From the NCBI RefSeq assembly GCF_001602375.1, contig NZ_BCNY01000014.1:186001-250000 (forward strand): a DNA stretch of 64,000 nt, read 5' to 3'. This stretch comes from Methanoculleus horonobensis. Lineage in GTDB: Archaea; Halobacteriota; Methanomicrobia; Methanomicrobiales; Methanoculleaceae. Each line of letters begins with the position of its first letter. Within the stretch, counting starts at the first letter, position 1. A program made the translations under genes and the position numbers. Positions 29,045 to 37,910 of the stretch are shown here, in pieces. The notes under the pieces are model-generated. The model ran no database searches and was not told where the DNA came from. It saw only the letters and a program-made list of their open reading frames with translations.

Positions 29045-29206
29045 TCATCGGATATCCGTCCGCATGAACCGCGTGTATGTGATGGCAAAGAAGACGACGG
29101 GAGAGAGGATCAGCCCCACCACGCTTGACCATATCTCGCCGGGTGTATCTTCAAGTGTCGCCCCCGGGAGGCGTGAATCCTCAGGATCAGGATGCTCCTC
29201 AGGGAG
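29045..29206 (-). pseudogene. 3' remnant of a membrane-protein gene
   Basis: A minus-strand frame reads LPEEHPDPEDSRLPGATLED, then TPGEIWSSVVGLILSPVVFF ending AITYTRFMRTDIR-stop. This looks like the acidic linker, last membrane helix and positively charged tail of a real protein, with high GC at third positions. Upstream the frame runs into a hairpin module (29217-29230) and then Arg/Pro-rich noise, and there is no start codon, so only the 3' end survives. The parent family is not recognised. Confidence 0.4.
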
Positions 29207-29216
29207 CGTCCTTCGA

Positions 29217-29230
29217 GCATCGTCAGGTGC
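29217..29230 (+). repeat. Degenerate mosaic-repeat hairpin module
   Basis: GAGCATC-GTCA-GGTGCAC has the family layout with one G-T pair in the stem (GCATC/GGTGC). It lies at the broken 5' edge of the membrane-protein remnant. Confidence 0.45.
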
Positions 29231-29280
29231 ACGTCCGGTGAACCGTCGCGCCGCGGGGCGGTGACGCAGGCGGGGCATTC

Positions 29281-29508
29281 GTGCGCGGAAGGGATCTCTA
29301 CCTGCACGAAGAGGAGGGGCTGCCGGATATCTACTACATCCATACCCGGTCGATGGAGCCCGGCGAGGACGAGCAGCTTCAGCCCATCTCCATCGTATCC
29401 GCCGAGGAGTTCCTGGAGTTGGGGGGACTCGTGCTTGCCGCATACCCGGAACAGAGGGGAAGCTGGGTACTGCGGTCCTACGGTTACGGCATCGCGGAAG
29501 AGTTCTGA
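29281..29508 (+). CDS. Small hypothetical protein or gene remnant
   Basis: This 75-residue acidic frame starts at a GTG (in-frame ATG only later at 29353) and reads LHEEEGLPDIYYIHTRSMEP to GSWVLRSYGYGIAEEF. Codon use is typical for this genome with G or C at nearly all third positions, so it was or is coding. No ribosome binding site is seen. The frame begins within 60 bp of the hairpin module at 29217, suggesting a lost 5' part. A 30-codon frame (29511-29603, starting MPAGALPDRRPF) follows by 2 nt. Family not recognised. Confidence 0.45.
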   Translation: MRGRDLYLHEEEGLPDIYYIHTRSMEPGEDEQLQPISIVSAEEFLELGGLVLAAYPEQRGSWVLRSYGYGIAEEF

Positions 29509-29797
29509 ACATGCCGGCGGGGGCACTACCCGATCGCCGACCTTTCGGGCTCCTGCGGGAGATCGCGGCGGCCGAACGGGATGCGATGGTGCATCCCGCC
29601 TGAATCGCCGCCAGCCTCTTTCCCCGTCGGGTGCCGTGCTCTGCTCCGATTTCCGTCTCGTTATTCTATTTTGGGCAAGCGGTCGGCCGGTATCGGCTGT
29701 TCGCGTCGGATATCCTTGCGAAACACCGATACGTATCTTAGTTTCATGCCCTTTATTTGCAGAACGCGAATAGATAGATAGACCGGTGAAAACCACA

Positions 29798-30445
29798 ATG
29801 CACGAATCAGCACTCGCCCGGTTCAGAAGCGAGATCCGGCACTTCTATGTTGTTACTGTCGCGAACATCGTCTTTGCCGCCCTCGTGATGGCGTTCGGCA
29901 TCAGCGTGATCGTCGGAGAGGCGGGCTCTATGTACGAGACGTTCTCTACCGCACAGTATGTGATCTATTCCCCGGTCGTCCTGTTCGTCGCACTTGTTGC
30001 CGTTCTTACGGGCTTGCGCTGGATTCTCACCAGCATTGGGGTCTTCGAAGGGATCGAGGCGATCAAGGACGACCTTGACGGGATGGGAGGCGAGGTTCCG
30101 GACGAGGCTCTCACCCGTCTCATAGTAAGCGTGCTCGCCCACTACCGCGACAACCGCGCGACCATCCGCACCATGATCCTGGTCTGCACGCTCGGCGGCG
30201 TCTGCTCATTTTTCCTCGGGGTCGCCGTCAGTCTGGAACACCTTTCCGTCTCACCGGACGGTATCGCCTTCACCATCAACAACTATCTGGTCATCCCGTC
30301 GCTCCTCACGCTCTGTGTCGCCCTCGTCAGCCTTGCCTCTTCATACTACTTCTCCCGGTTTGCAAAAGTCTGGGACGAGCGGCTCGACGAGATCATGGAG
30401 TCCGAGGCTCTCCTGAAAGAAACCCTGGAGCTGGATCGACGATGA
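29798..30445 (+). CDS. Four-helix membrane protein of unknown function
   Basis: The 215-residue product has two pairs of hydrophobic helices, at about residues 18-42 and 56-80 and again at about 125-147 and 165-190. A charged, cytosol-like loop between them contains IGVFEGIEAIKDDLDG and VLAHYRDNRATIR. It ends in a Glu-rich helical tail. GGTG lies 8 nt before the ATG at 29798; a GTG at 29786 is in frame. It overlaps a winged-helix gene by 4 nt. Pairing of a small membrane protein with a winged-helix regulator is common in methanogens and suggests a membrane sensor/regulator pair, which is inference. Confidence 0.75.
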   Translation: MHESALARFRSEIRHFYVVTVANIVFAALVMAFGISVIVGEAGSMYETFSTAQYVIYSPVVLFVALVAVLTGLRWILTSIGVFEGIEAIKDDLDGMGGEVPDEALTRLIVSVLAHYRDNRATIRTMILVCTLGGVCSFFLGVAVSLEHLSVSPDGIAFTINNYLVIPSLLTLCVALVSLASSYYFSRFAKVWDERLDEIMESEALLKETLELDRR

Positions 30446-30717
30446 GGGGGCGCAGGACGGCGTTCGAGATCTACTGGGAGATCCTGGTCTTCTGCAGAAC
30501 GCCGCAGTCGTTTACCGGCATCATCAACCGGTGCGACCTGAACTCGAAGACCGGGCAGGAGTATCTCCGGTTTCTCGTGGAAAAAGGGTATATCGTTGAA
30601 GTGGCGGAGGAGGACAGGACCCGTTACCTCGCCACCGAGAAGGCCGGGGAGTACACCGCGCTCTTCAGCTCGCTCTATCGAAAACTCTTCGATGCCCCTC
30701 CCCGGTTCAAGCTATGA
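30442..30717 (+). CDS. Winged-helix DNA-binding protein
   Basis: The 91-residue protein fits a single winged helix-turn-helix domain of the archaeal kind: EIYWEILVFCRTPQSFTGII, then RCDLNSKTGQEYLRFLVEKGYIVEV (recognition helix and wing) and TEKAGEYTALFSSLYRKLF. It has no ligand domain. The ATG overlaps the stop of the membrane-protein gene (ATGA), so the two are translationally coupled. It probably regulates its own operon or is controlled by the membrane partner. Confidence 0.8.
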   Translation: MRGRRTAFEIYWEILVFCRTPQSFTGIINRCDLNSKTGQEYLRFLVEKGYIVEVAEEDRTRYLATEKAGEYTALFSSLYRKLFDAPPRFKL

Positions 30718-30735
30718 GGGGCTCCCGAGATCCTT

Positions 30736-32076
30736 TCACCGGCAGAGCGGCGCGAGTTTCTCGATCAGCCGCTCCACCTGCCGGACGGCCGTCCCGATGT
30801 AGGCGTCCGGGTCGAGGAGTGCGTCGAGTTCCTCGCGGGTGACGAACTTCGTGACCTCCGGCCGCTCGCCGAGCACCTGGCTGAGGTCGCGGTCCTCGGC
30901 GAGGGCCTGCATGCTCGCCGTCCGCATCGCCTCGTGGGCCTCCTGCCGGTTCATGCCCCGCCGGGTGAGGTCGATCATCACCGACTCGGCGAGGTTCACG
31001 CCCCGGAGCAGCATCAGGTTCTTCCGGATGTTCGGCTTGTTGAACTCGAGGCCCTCCATCACGCCGATCATCACGTTGAGGATATGGTCGGCGAGCACCG
31101 ACGCCTCGGGAAAGAGCACCCGCTCGGGGGAGGAGTTCGTCAGGTCGCGCTCGTCCCAGAGGACGTTGTTCTGCAGCGCCGGTTCGACCGCGGAGCGGAC
31201 GATCCGGGCAAGCCCGCAGACCTGCTCGCTCTTGATCGGGTTTCGCTTGTGGGGCATGGTGCTCGAGCCCACCTGCTTCTTCCCGAACGCTTCCGCGAGT
31301 TCCCCGATCTCGGAGCGCTGCATCAGCCGGAGTTCAAGCCCGATCTTGTCGAGGGTGGTCGCGATGTTTGCAAGGAGCATGAAGTACTCCGCGTAGCGGT
31401 CCCGCGCTATGATCTGGTTCGAGACGTCCACGGCTCCGATCCCGAGGAACTCCATCATCGTCTCCTGAACCTCGATGCCGGCATCCCCGAGCGCCGCCTG
31501 GGTGCCTACGGCACCGGTGAGCTGCCCGACGACGACCCGCGGGCGCATCTGGCGGAGCCGCTCGATGTGGCGGGAGACCTCGCTCGCCCAGATCGCGAAC
31601 CGGAGGCCGTAGGTCGTCGGGACGCCGATCTGCCCGTGGGTGCGGCCGGCGCAGACCAGGGTCTTCGTCTCGGCGCTCCGGGCAAGAAGCACGCAGAGGA
31701 GTTTACCGAGTTTTTCCTCGATGAGCGCGAGGCTGTCCCTGACCTGCAGGGCGGTCGCCGTATCCAGGATGTCGTTCGAGGTCGCGCCGTAGTGGATCCA
31801 TCTGCCCGCGTCGCCGCAGACCTCGGTGACGGCCTTGACGATCGCCATCATATCGTGGTTGATCTCGGCCTCGATCTCCTTCGCCCGCTCGAGGCGCGCG
31901 TCATGCGCAGAGATCGCGATCGTCTCCGCATCCTCGCGGGGGATCATCCCGTGCGCCGCCTCCGCTCGTGCCAGCGCCACTTCGGCCGTGACGATAGCCC
32001 GGAAGCGGTTCTCCTCACTCCAGACGGCACGCATCTCCGAAGTGCCGTACCGGTAGTCGATGGGATGGATTGCCAT
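30736..32076 (-). CDS. purB: Adenylosuccinate lyase
   Basis: PurB splits fumarate from SAICAR and from adenylosuccinate in purine synthesis. The 446-residue protein shows the fumarase/aspartase signature GSSTMPHKRNPIKSEQ, the N-terminal IDYRYGTSEMRAVWSEENRF, the TSNDILDTATALQ loop and GRTHGQIGVPTTYGLRF containing a catalytic His. It ends facing the winged-helix gene with only 18 nt between the stops. It has its own AT-poor promoter region and no operon partner. Confidence 0.95.
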   Translation of the reverse strand: MAIHPIDYRYGTSEMRAVWSEENRFRAIVTAEVALARAEAAHGMIPREDAETIAISAHDARLERAKEIEAEINHDMMAIVKAVTEVCGDAGRWIHYGATSNDILDTATALQVRDSLALIEEKLGKLLCVLLARSAETKTLVCAGRTHGQIGVPTTYGLRFAIWASEVSRHIERLRQMRPRVVVGQLTGAVGTQAALGDAGIEVQETMMEFLGIGAVDVSNQIIARDRYAEYFMLLANIATTLDKIGLELRLMQRSEIGELAEAFGKKQVGSSTMPHKRNPIKSEQVCGLARIVRSAVEPALQNNVLWDERDLTNSSPERVLFPEASVLADHILNVMIGVMEGLEFNKPNIRKNLMLLRGVNLAESVMIDLTRRGMNRQEAHEAMRTASMQALAEDRDLSQVLGERPEVTKFVTREELDALLDPDAYIGTAVRQVERLIEKLAPLCR

Positions 32077-32149
32077 AATAGAGAAGTGTTAGCATTCTCG
32101 CTACAAAAAAGGGGTTGCCGCCCCTCTCCCCGCTACGCGGGGTCCGCCG

Positions 32150-33148
32150 TCATATCCACTCTTTCTTCCTGAAGTAAAGGAGCATCGCGAACGCGACGCC
32201 TACCATGAGGAGGAGGACGAGAGGATACCCGAGCGGCGAGTCTTCGAGCGGTATGTCCCTGAGATTCATCCCGTAAAACCCGGTGATGAAGCTTAAAGGA
32301 ATGAAGATGCTCGCGACGATGGTGAGGATCGTTGTGATCTCGGCGAGCCTGTTGTTCTGGTTCGAGGTGTGGAGATCCATCACGCCGGAGAGGGTATCCC
32401 TGGTATACTCCGCGACCTCTGCCGCCTGGATGCACCGGTCGTATATATCCCGGAAGTACGGGATCGTCTCCTTCCGGACAAGGCTCAACTCCCGGCTTGC
32501 GAGCGCCCCGAGAACCTCGCGTGCCGGCACGGCAGCTCTCCGGATGGTCAGGAGATCTTCTTTGAGTTCGTAGATCTGCTTTAAGGCAAGCGGATCCGCG
32601 ACGGCCAGAACCCTGCCCTGGAGATCTTCCACCCGGTCGTCGACCGCGTCGAGGATGGCGAGGTAGACGGTCACGATGGCGTCGAGGAGCGTGTACGCGA
32701 GGAAGTCCGGCCCCGTGCCCCGGATGACGCTCAGCTCGTTCCTGAGCCGTTCCCGGACCTGTTCGAAGACCTGGAAAGGCTGCTCCCGGAACGTTATGAC
32801 GTAGTTCTCCCCGAAGATCAGGCTGACCTGCTCGCTTGCAACCCTGCCGTCTCTCTCCGAGAGCATCCTCGCGATGACGGCGACGTAGCTCCCGAACTCC
32901 TCCACCTTCGGCCGCTGGTCGGGGGCCGTGATATCCCCCATCGTGAGCGGGTGGATTCCCGCCTGTTTGCCGAGGGTCACGAGTTCGTCGCGCTCCGGCA
33001 CCCCGACGACGTCGATCCAGGTGACCGTCTCCCGGCCGATCCACGACCAGGCCTCGGTGAGTTCGATGCACTCGTGCTCCTCGATGCGGTCCTGCGTGTA
33101 GTCAATCACTCTGATCGAGAGTCTCCCACAGGTTTTTGCCGGCTGCAT
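32150..33148 (-). CDS. corA: CorA-family divalent metal (Mg2+/Co2+) channel
   Basis: The 332-residue protein has the CorA plan: a soluble alpha/beta N-terminal funnel (about 1-240), one long helix, and two C-terminal membrane helices. The signature YGMNL is in FITGFYGMNLRDIPLE and the short basic tail is LLYFRKKEWI. CorA forms a pentameric Mg2+ channel gated by bound Mg2+. GGAGGTG stands 5 nt before the ATG at 33148, which fixes the start. A second CorA-type gene is at 34378-35424, with an MscS gene between them; the two share the ending YFRKKxWI. Confidence 0.92.
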   Translation of the reverse strand: MQPAKTCGRLSIRVIDYTQDRIEEHECIELTEAWSWIGRETVTWIDVVGVPERDELVTLGKQAGIHPLTMGDITAPDQRPKVEEFGSYVAVIARMLSERDGRVASEQVSLIFGENYVITFREQPFQVFEQVRERLRNELSVIRGTGPDFLAYTLLDAIVTVYLAILDAVDDRVEDLQGRVLAVADPLALKQIYELKEDLLTIRRAAVPAREVLGALASRELSLVRKETIPYFRDIYDRCIQAAEVAEYTRDTLSGVMDLHTSNQNNRLAEITTILTIVASIFIPLSFITGFYGMNLRDIPLEDSPLGYPLVLLLMVGVAFAMLLYFRKKEWI

Positions 33149-33302
33149 CAACACCTCCGGACTGCCTGCTCCCCCGGGAAGAGGCGGATACACCTCGCCG
33201 GTCTCGGGAAATCAACCGGCGAGCCGCCCGGCAGGAGTCGCGAACACCGTCCCCCGGGAAGGGGCATTCATCCCAAGGTATAAAACATCACTGTCCGCCC
33301 GA

Positions 33303-34286
33303 TCACGCGTCTTCGAAAGGCCCGCCGTCGTAGACGATGATGTTCTCGGTCGCGATGGCGATGCCGTCGGCCGCTTCGATCGCCGCGAGGAGTTTGCGGG
33401 AGAGGTCGTCTTTCGTGACCCGCTTTCTCCTGACGTCGGTCACGTACCGGATATCAAAGGTGATCCAGTTGTCGGTGAGGGTCAGGTAGACGGACGGCTC
33501 CACATCCCGCTTCGGCAGGTAATAGCGCTTGCCGACCCTCTCGATCTCCCGCTCGGCCCGCCAGGCCGTCGCCGCGGTCTCCTCCCGGACGATATCGAGG
33601 ACGAGGGAGATCGCCCGCCGCCAGTCCGATCCATAGGTGATGGGAATGGAGATCTCGTCCCAGACGAAGGTGAGATCCACTGTGTAATTGAAGACCCGCG
33701 ATGATAGGATGTGGCCGTTCGGGATAATGACAATCCTGCCGGTCGCCTGGTCCCCCTTCACGTCGCGGGCGTGAATCTCGAGCATCCTCGTCGTGAGGAT
33801 CCCGATGTCGATCACGTCGCCAATCGTCTCGCTGATCTCGATGCGGTCCCCTATTCGGTAGGGGTTGGAGAAGATGATCAGGATCCCCCCGACAAAGTTC
33901 CTGAAGAGATCCTGGAGTGCGACGGCGATTCCCGCACCGATGATACCGTAGGCGACCAGGATGTAGTTGGTGTCGATCCAGACCCGGAGGAGGATGACGC
34001 CGACAACGAGGATCTTTAAGATGGCTACCGTTCTCCGGAACGAGTAGCGCTCCCGCTCGTCCTTTATGCGCCGGATGGTGAGCGACTCGACGACGAGGAA
34101 GAAGAAGTAGACGAGGCTGATCGTGAGGGAGGAGTAGAAGATGCGTTCGAGGAAGATGTCCGGGTAGAGGAGTGCTGCAAGCAGGAAGAGAGCCGTGGCG
34201 GTGCCGGAGATCACGATTACGGCGACGGTTCTCAGCGTCGCACGCTTCTCTTCCTGCTTCTCCGTGTGTCGTCGGTCTGCCTGCAT
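33303..34286 (-). CDS. Mechanosensitive ion channel, MscS family
   Basis: The 327-residue protein has three to four N-terminal membrane helices (about 18-130), the pore-helix-like stretch IIGAGIAVALQDLFRNFVGG with the conserved NFVGG end, then the beta domain FSNPYRIGDRIEI..GDVIDIG and a C-terminal alpha/beta domain. MscS proteins open on membrane tension and release solutes on hypo-osmotic shock. The open frame continues upstream of 34286 in Arg/Pro-rich noise, so I use the ATG there, preceded by GGGCGAGGG. It sits between two corA-type genes on the same strand. Confidence 0.9.
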   Translation of the reverse strand: MQADRRHTEKQEEKRATLRTVAVIVISGTATALFLLAALLYPDIFLERIFYSSLTISLVYFFFLVVESLTIRRIKDERERYSFRRTVAILKILVVGVILLRVWIDTNYILVAYGIIGAGIAVALQDLFRNFVGGILIIFSNPYRIGDRIEISETIGDVIDIGILTTRMLEIHARDVKGDQATGRIVIIPNGHILSSRVFNYTVDLTFVWDEISIPITYGSDWRRAISLVLDIVREETAATAWRAEREIERVGKRYYLPKRDVEPSVYLTLTDNWITFDIRYVTDVRRKRVTKDDLSRKLLAAIEAADGIAIATENIIVYDGGPFEDA

Positions 34287-34377
34287 ATCCCTCGCCCTGT
34301 CTCCGCTGGCGCACGCGGACTTCGACGCAGCGAGAGATAATGGTATCCGGGTATGAGGGGGAGGTGCCGGCCGCGGT

Positions 34378-35424
34378 TCAGATCCACCCTTTCTTCCTGA
34401 AGTAGACGAGCATCGCGACCGCGACGGCCGCCATCGAGGCGAGGGCCAGAGGGTAGCCCCAGGGATGGCTGATCTCCGGCATGTAGGCAAAGTTCATGCC
34501 GTAGACCCCGGCGATGAAGGTGAGCGGGATGAAGATGGTGGCGATGACGGTGAGGACCTTCATGATCTCGTTCATCCGGCTGCTCTGGCTCGAGAGGTAG
34601 ACGTCGAGCGTCCCGGACATCGTATCCCGGTAAGTCTCCACCGTCTCGGCGACCTCTATGACGTGGTCGTAGACGTCCCGGAGGTAGAAGAGTGTCGGTT
34701 CCCCGATCAGGGGCGACTCGCCCCGCTCGAGTTGTGCGACCGCTTCGCGGAGCGGCCAGACCGACCGCCGGAGCGCTATAAGGGATCGCTTCAAGGAGTA
34801 GATCGCCTGCAGGGTCTCGCGGTCGGGTTCTGCCACCACCTCCTCCTCGACCACTTCGATACGCTCCCCGAAGACCTCGATCACAGAGAAGTAGCCGTCG
34901 ACGATAGCGTCCAGCAGGGCGTAGAAGAGGTAATCGGCCCTCTCGCTCCGGAGCCGTCCGGCTCCCGCACGCAGCCGCTCCCGGATACGCTCGAAGACGT
35001 CGCCCGGATGTTCCTGGAAGGATACTACGTAACCCCTCCCGAGAACCAGGCTGACCTGCTCGCTATGGAACTCGCCGTCGCCGGGAGCAAGCATCCGGAC
35101 CGCAACGTAGAGGTAATCGCCGTAATCCTCGATCTTCGGCCGCTGGTGGGTGTTCGCGATATCCTCCAGGGTCAGGGGGTGAATCCCGACGGCATCCCCG
35201 ACGGTCTGGATCACCCCGGTATCGTGGACGCCGTCGACGTCGATCCAGGTGACCCCCTCATGGAGGACGGAGAGCCGGAACTCCCCCGGCAGCGTGTACG
35301 CTCGCTCTTCGAGGCGGGACTCATCGTAGTCGATGACCGTGACGGTGACCGGTCGTGAGCGGGAAACGTCCGTTTCGGTAATGCGTCCGCTCGATCCCCG
35401 GCTCTGGTCGTCGTGCGGGCTCAT
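34378..35424 (-). CDS. corA: Second CorA-family divalent metal channel
   Basis: This 348-residue paralogue has the same plan as the product of 32150-33148: N-terminal funnel with WIDVDGVHD and EQVSLVLGRGYVVSFQEHPGD, a long helix, the YGMNF variant of the pore signature (AGVYGMNFAYMPE) and the tail VYFRKKGWI. The common pore loop is YGMN-L, so Phe after it is a small departure. No ribosome binding site precedes the ATG at 35424. It probably transports Mg2+, Co2+ or Ni2+. Confidence 0.9.
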   Translation of the reverse strand: MSPHDDQSRGSSGRITETDVSRSRPVTVTVIDYDESRLEERAYTLPGEFRLSVLHEGVTWIDVDGVHDTGVIQTVGDAVGIHPLTLEDIANTHQRPKIEDYGDYLYVAVRMLAPGDGEFHSEQVSLVLGRGYVVSFQEHPGDVFERIRERLRAGAGRLRSERADYLFYALLDAIVDGYFSVIEVFGERIEVVEEEVVAEPDRETLQAIYSLKRSLIALRRSVWPLREAVAQLERGESPLIGEPTLFYLRDVYDHVIEVAETVETYRDTMSGTLDVYLSSQSSRMNEIMKVLTVIATIFIPLTFIAGVYGMNFAYMPEISHPWGYPLALASMAAVAVAMLVYFRKKGWI

Positions 35425-35482
35425 GGAAGGTAGGATTGATTCCGGTTCAGATGAATCTGCCGAAAAAGAGTGGATCTGTGTT

Positions 35483-35737
35483 TCACCGTCTTGTTGCCGC
35501 TATCTCATCCTCTCTCTTCGCCTTCCCTGCGGCGCGGCCGATCAGGATGACCGCGATCACCGCGACGATCGTCACGACGATGGCATACACAAACATTGCA
35601 ACGAGCGAGCTCTGATCTCCAAATATGACCTTGAAAAGTTCCTGAATGGCTCCGTTCCATGCGAGAGCGGCGATCAGGCCGAATGCAGCTGCGAGAAGAG
35701 CCGATATCTTATCGATGACCTCAGCCTTGAGTGACAT
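35483..35737 (-). CDS. DUF5654 small membrane protein
   Basis: The 84-residue protein has two membrane helices (about 10-30 and 44-68) and a basic, charged C-terminal tail (AAGKAKREDEIAATRR). The motif FGLIAALAWNGAIQELF in the first helix matches, from memory, DUF5654 of archaea. It is divergent from the helicase gene, with 163 nt between the starts, and 58 nt upstream of corA. Its role is unknown. Confidence 0.75.
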   Translation of the reverse strand: MSLKAEVIDKISALLAAAFGLIAALAWNGAIQELFKVIFGDQSSLVAMFVYAIVVTIVAVIAVILIGRAAGKAKREDEIAATRR

Positions 35738-35900
35738 ACAGTCTCACCGGTGAGCGGTAAGCGGGTTGGAATATAAAACTTTCGTAAGTGCGTCCCGGTC
35801 GGCGCTTTCTCCCCATTCCGCCGTTCGGGCAGCATCGCCAGCGTTCACTTTCACCCCGGACACCCAAACTACATTGACGTACGACGTCGAACTGTATGCA

Positions 35901-37910
35901 ATGGATAGCCTCGACGACTGGTTCCCGTACCGGGAGTACCGGCCCAATCAGCGGGAGATGCTTGAAGCGGCCGCATCTATCGCACGCGACGGCGGCATCG
36001 CCATGATCGATGCGCCGACCGGGAGCGGCAAGTCGAGTGTGGTCTCTGCGCTCCTCGCGGAGAGCCGGGGCCGAAAAGTGCTCGTCGCCGTCCGGACCAT
36101 CAGCCAGCTTGCGACGTTCATGCGCGAGCTCGAGCTCATCCGGAAGAAGCACGGCAACCTCAAGTTCGCTTACCTCATCGGCAAATCCAGCATGTGCCCG
36201 CTCGGGGGCGAAGGCGATATCTACCGGCGGTGCGAGGGCGTCAAGTCTTTCTCGACGGCCTTGATGCGGGAACGGGCGCAGAAGGGGTCGCTCGTCCCGG
36301 CGAACGACCGCCAGATAAAGCAGCAGATCCGGAAGATGGATCCGGAGCACCCGCTCATCTGCCCCTACTTCATCCACGGGAAATCCTTCGTGGAACCCGA
36401 GGACGGGGGGCTGAAGATGATCCCGTCGGCGGCCCTGCGCGTCCGGGCCGAGCGCGTGAGCACCGAGATGATCTGGCCCGACCAGCTTGCCGGGTTCTGC
36501 GGCGACATCTGCCCCTACGATACGATGATGCACGCCGCCCGGGACGCCGACGTGGTGCTCGTGAACTTCTACCACCTCTTCGACGATGCCATTCGCGAAC
36601 AGCTCTACCAGTCGCTCGGGATCGAGGGGCACGACGCCATGCTGCTCATCGACGAGGCTCATAACTGCGGGGACGTCGTCCAGAGTATCGAGAGCGTGAC
36701 GATCGAGGAGCGGGATATCGTGCAGGCCGAGCATGAGCTCTCCGGACGCCGGCGGTCGCCGCAAGCGGATGCCGTCGTCCAGATCCTGCCGCAGATCACC
36801 CGGTTCATGGAGGCGCTCAAGGGCTCGCACGAGGCCGAGGACTGGTTCGACCCCGCCATCTTCCAGCGGATGATCCTCTCCGGCACGCTCTACCGGAGCG
36901 TAGAGGAGATCGTGGACGACCTCCTCAAGATCAGCGAGGGGATCCGCGAGAAGAACATGCAGGCGGGAGAGTTCCGGGAGAGCGCGATCGAGCGGCTGAC
37001 CATGTTTTTCTACCGGATCTTCCGCTCCGCCGCCGACCCGGCTTACCTCACGGTCTACCGCAAGGAGGAGGACGGGGCTGTGGCGCTTGAGGTCAGAAAC
37101 ATCGACCCGAGCATCAAGCTCCAGGAGATCGCCCGGGCGCACGCCTGCTGCGTCCTGATCTCGGGGACGCTCTCGCCCATCGAGAGTTATCGCCGCTACT
37201 ACTTCGGGGACCTTCCCGTCACGACGATCTCGCTCCCGAACTCTTTCCCCCCGGAGAACCGCCGCATCTTCTGCGCAACCGACATCACCACCGCCTACTC
37301 GATGCGCCGGGACAGAGAGAATCTCGCACAGACCGAGGACTACATCACCACATTTGCCCGCCTCCCCGGGAACCTCGCGGTCTATTTCCCCTCCTACGAC
37401 CTCCTGAACACTTTCGCGGAGCGGTGCGCCCCCCGGATCAGAAAGAAGCAGATCTATATCGAGTCCAAGGATACCGCGGCCTCGGCCGCGATGCTCCGTG
37501 AGTTCATGGCCCTCCCCGGGACCGGCCGCTCGGGCATCCTCTTTGCGGTCTGCGGCGGCAAGTGGAGCGAGGGCCTGGACTACCGCGGCGAGATGCTCTC
37601 GGGGGCGCTCGTCATCGGCCTCCCGCTCGCGCCGTTCAACCGTGTCAGGAGGATGGTGATCGACTACTTCCGGATGAAGTTCGGCGAAGAGGGGGAGTTC
37701 ATCAGTTATACCCTCCCGGCGGTCAACCGCGCCCTGCAGGCGCTCGGCCGGGTGCTCCGGACGCCCGAGGACCGGGGCATGCTCGTCCTCGGGGAGAAGA
37801 GATTCCTGGAGCGCCGGGTTCATGCGGGGCTGCCGCCGTGGATGCAGGAGGAGATGACGGCATGCACCGTCGAAGCGTTCCGAAAGGAGGCCGAGAGATG
37901 GCGATCCTGA
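35901..37910 (+). CDS. XPD/Rad3-like (DinG-type) superfamily 2 DNA helicase
   Basis: The 669-residue helicase has Walker A APTGSGKSSV (about 34-43), the Walker B box LLIDEAHNCGD (DEAH, about 250) and C-terminal motifs ISGTLSP and the QALGRVLRTPEDRG arginine-finger region. Four cysteines are placed as in the Fe-S cluster of XPD: one in MCPLGG, one in RRCEG, then ICPYF and FCGDICPY. XPD acts as a 5'-to-3' helicase in repair. I use the ATG at 35901 (MDSLDDWFPYREYRPNQREML); the frame upstream has noise. It overlaps ogt by 13 nt. Confidence 0.9.
   Translation: MDSLDDWFPYREYRPNQREMLEAAASIARDGGIAMIDAPTGSGKSSVVSALLAESRGRKVLVAVRTISQLATFMRELELIRKKHGNLKFAYLIGKSSMCPLGGEGDIYRRCEGVKSFSTALMRERAQKGSLVPANDRQIKQQIRKMDPEHPLICPYFIHGKSFVEPEDGGLKMIPSAALRVRAERVSTEMIWPDQLAGFCGDICPYDTMMHAARDADVVLVNFYHLFDDAIREQLYQSLGIEGHDAMLLIDEAHNCGDVVQSIESVTIEERDIVQAEHELSGRRRSPQADAVVQILPQITRFMEALKGSHEAEDWFDPAIFQRMILSGTLYRSVEEIVDDLLKISEGIREKNMQAGEFRESAIERLTMFFYRIFRSAADPAYLTVYRKEEDGAVALEVRNIDPSIKLQEIARAHACCVLISGTLSPIESYRRYYFGDLPVTTISLPNSFPPENRRIFCATDITTAYSMRRDRENLAQTEDYITTFARLPGNLAVYFPSYDLLNTFAERCAPRIRKKQIYIESKDTAASAAMLREFMALPGTGRSGILFAVCGGKWSEGLDYRGEMLSGALVIGLPLAPFNRVRRMVIDYFRMKFGEEGEFISYTLPAVNRALQALGRVLRTPEDRGMLVLGEKRFLERRVHAGLPPWMQEEMTACTVEAFRKEAERWRS

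Noticed and set aside
28764-29132. 122-codon minus-strand frame upstream of the beta-propeller gene
   Set aside because: No recognisable domain, mixed composition and overlap with a more convincing membrane-tail frame at 29045-29206.
35721-37823. 700-codon open frame on the minus strand opposite the helicase
   Set aside because: The plus-strand frame has Walker, DEAH and Fe-S motifs; the minus frame has shadow composition.
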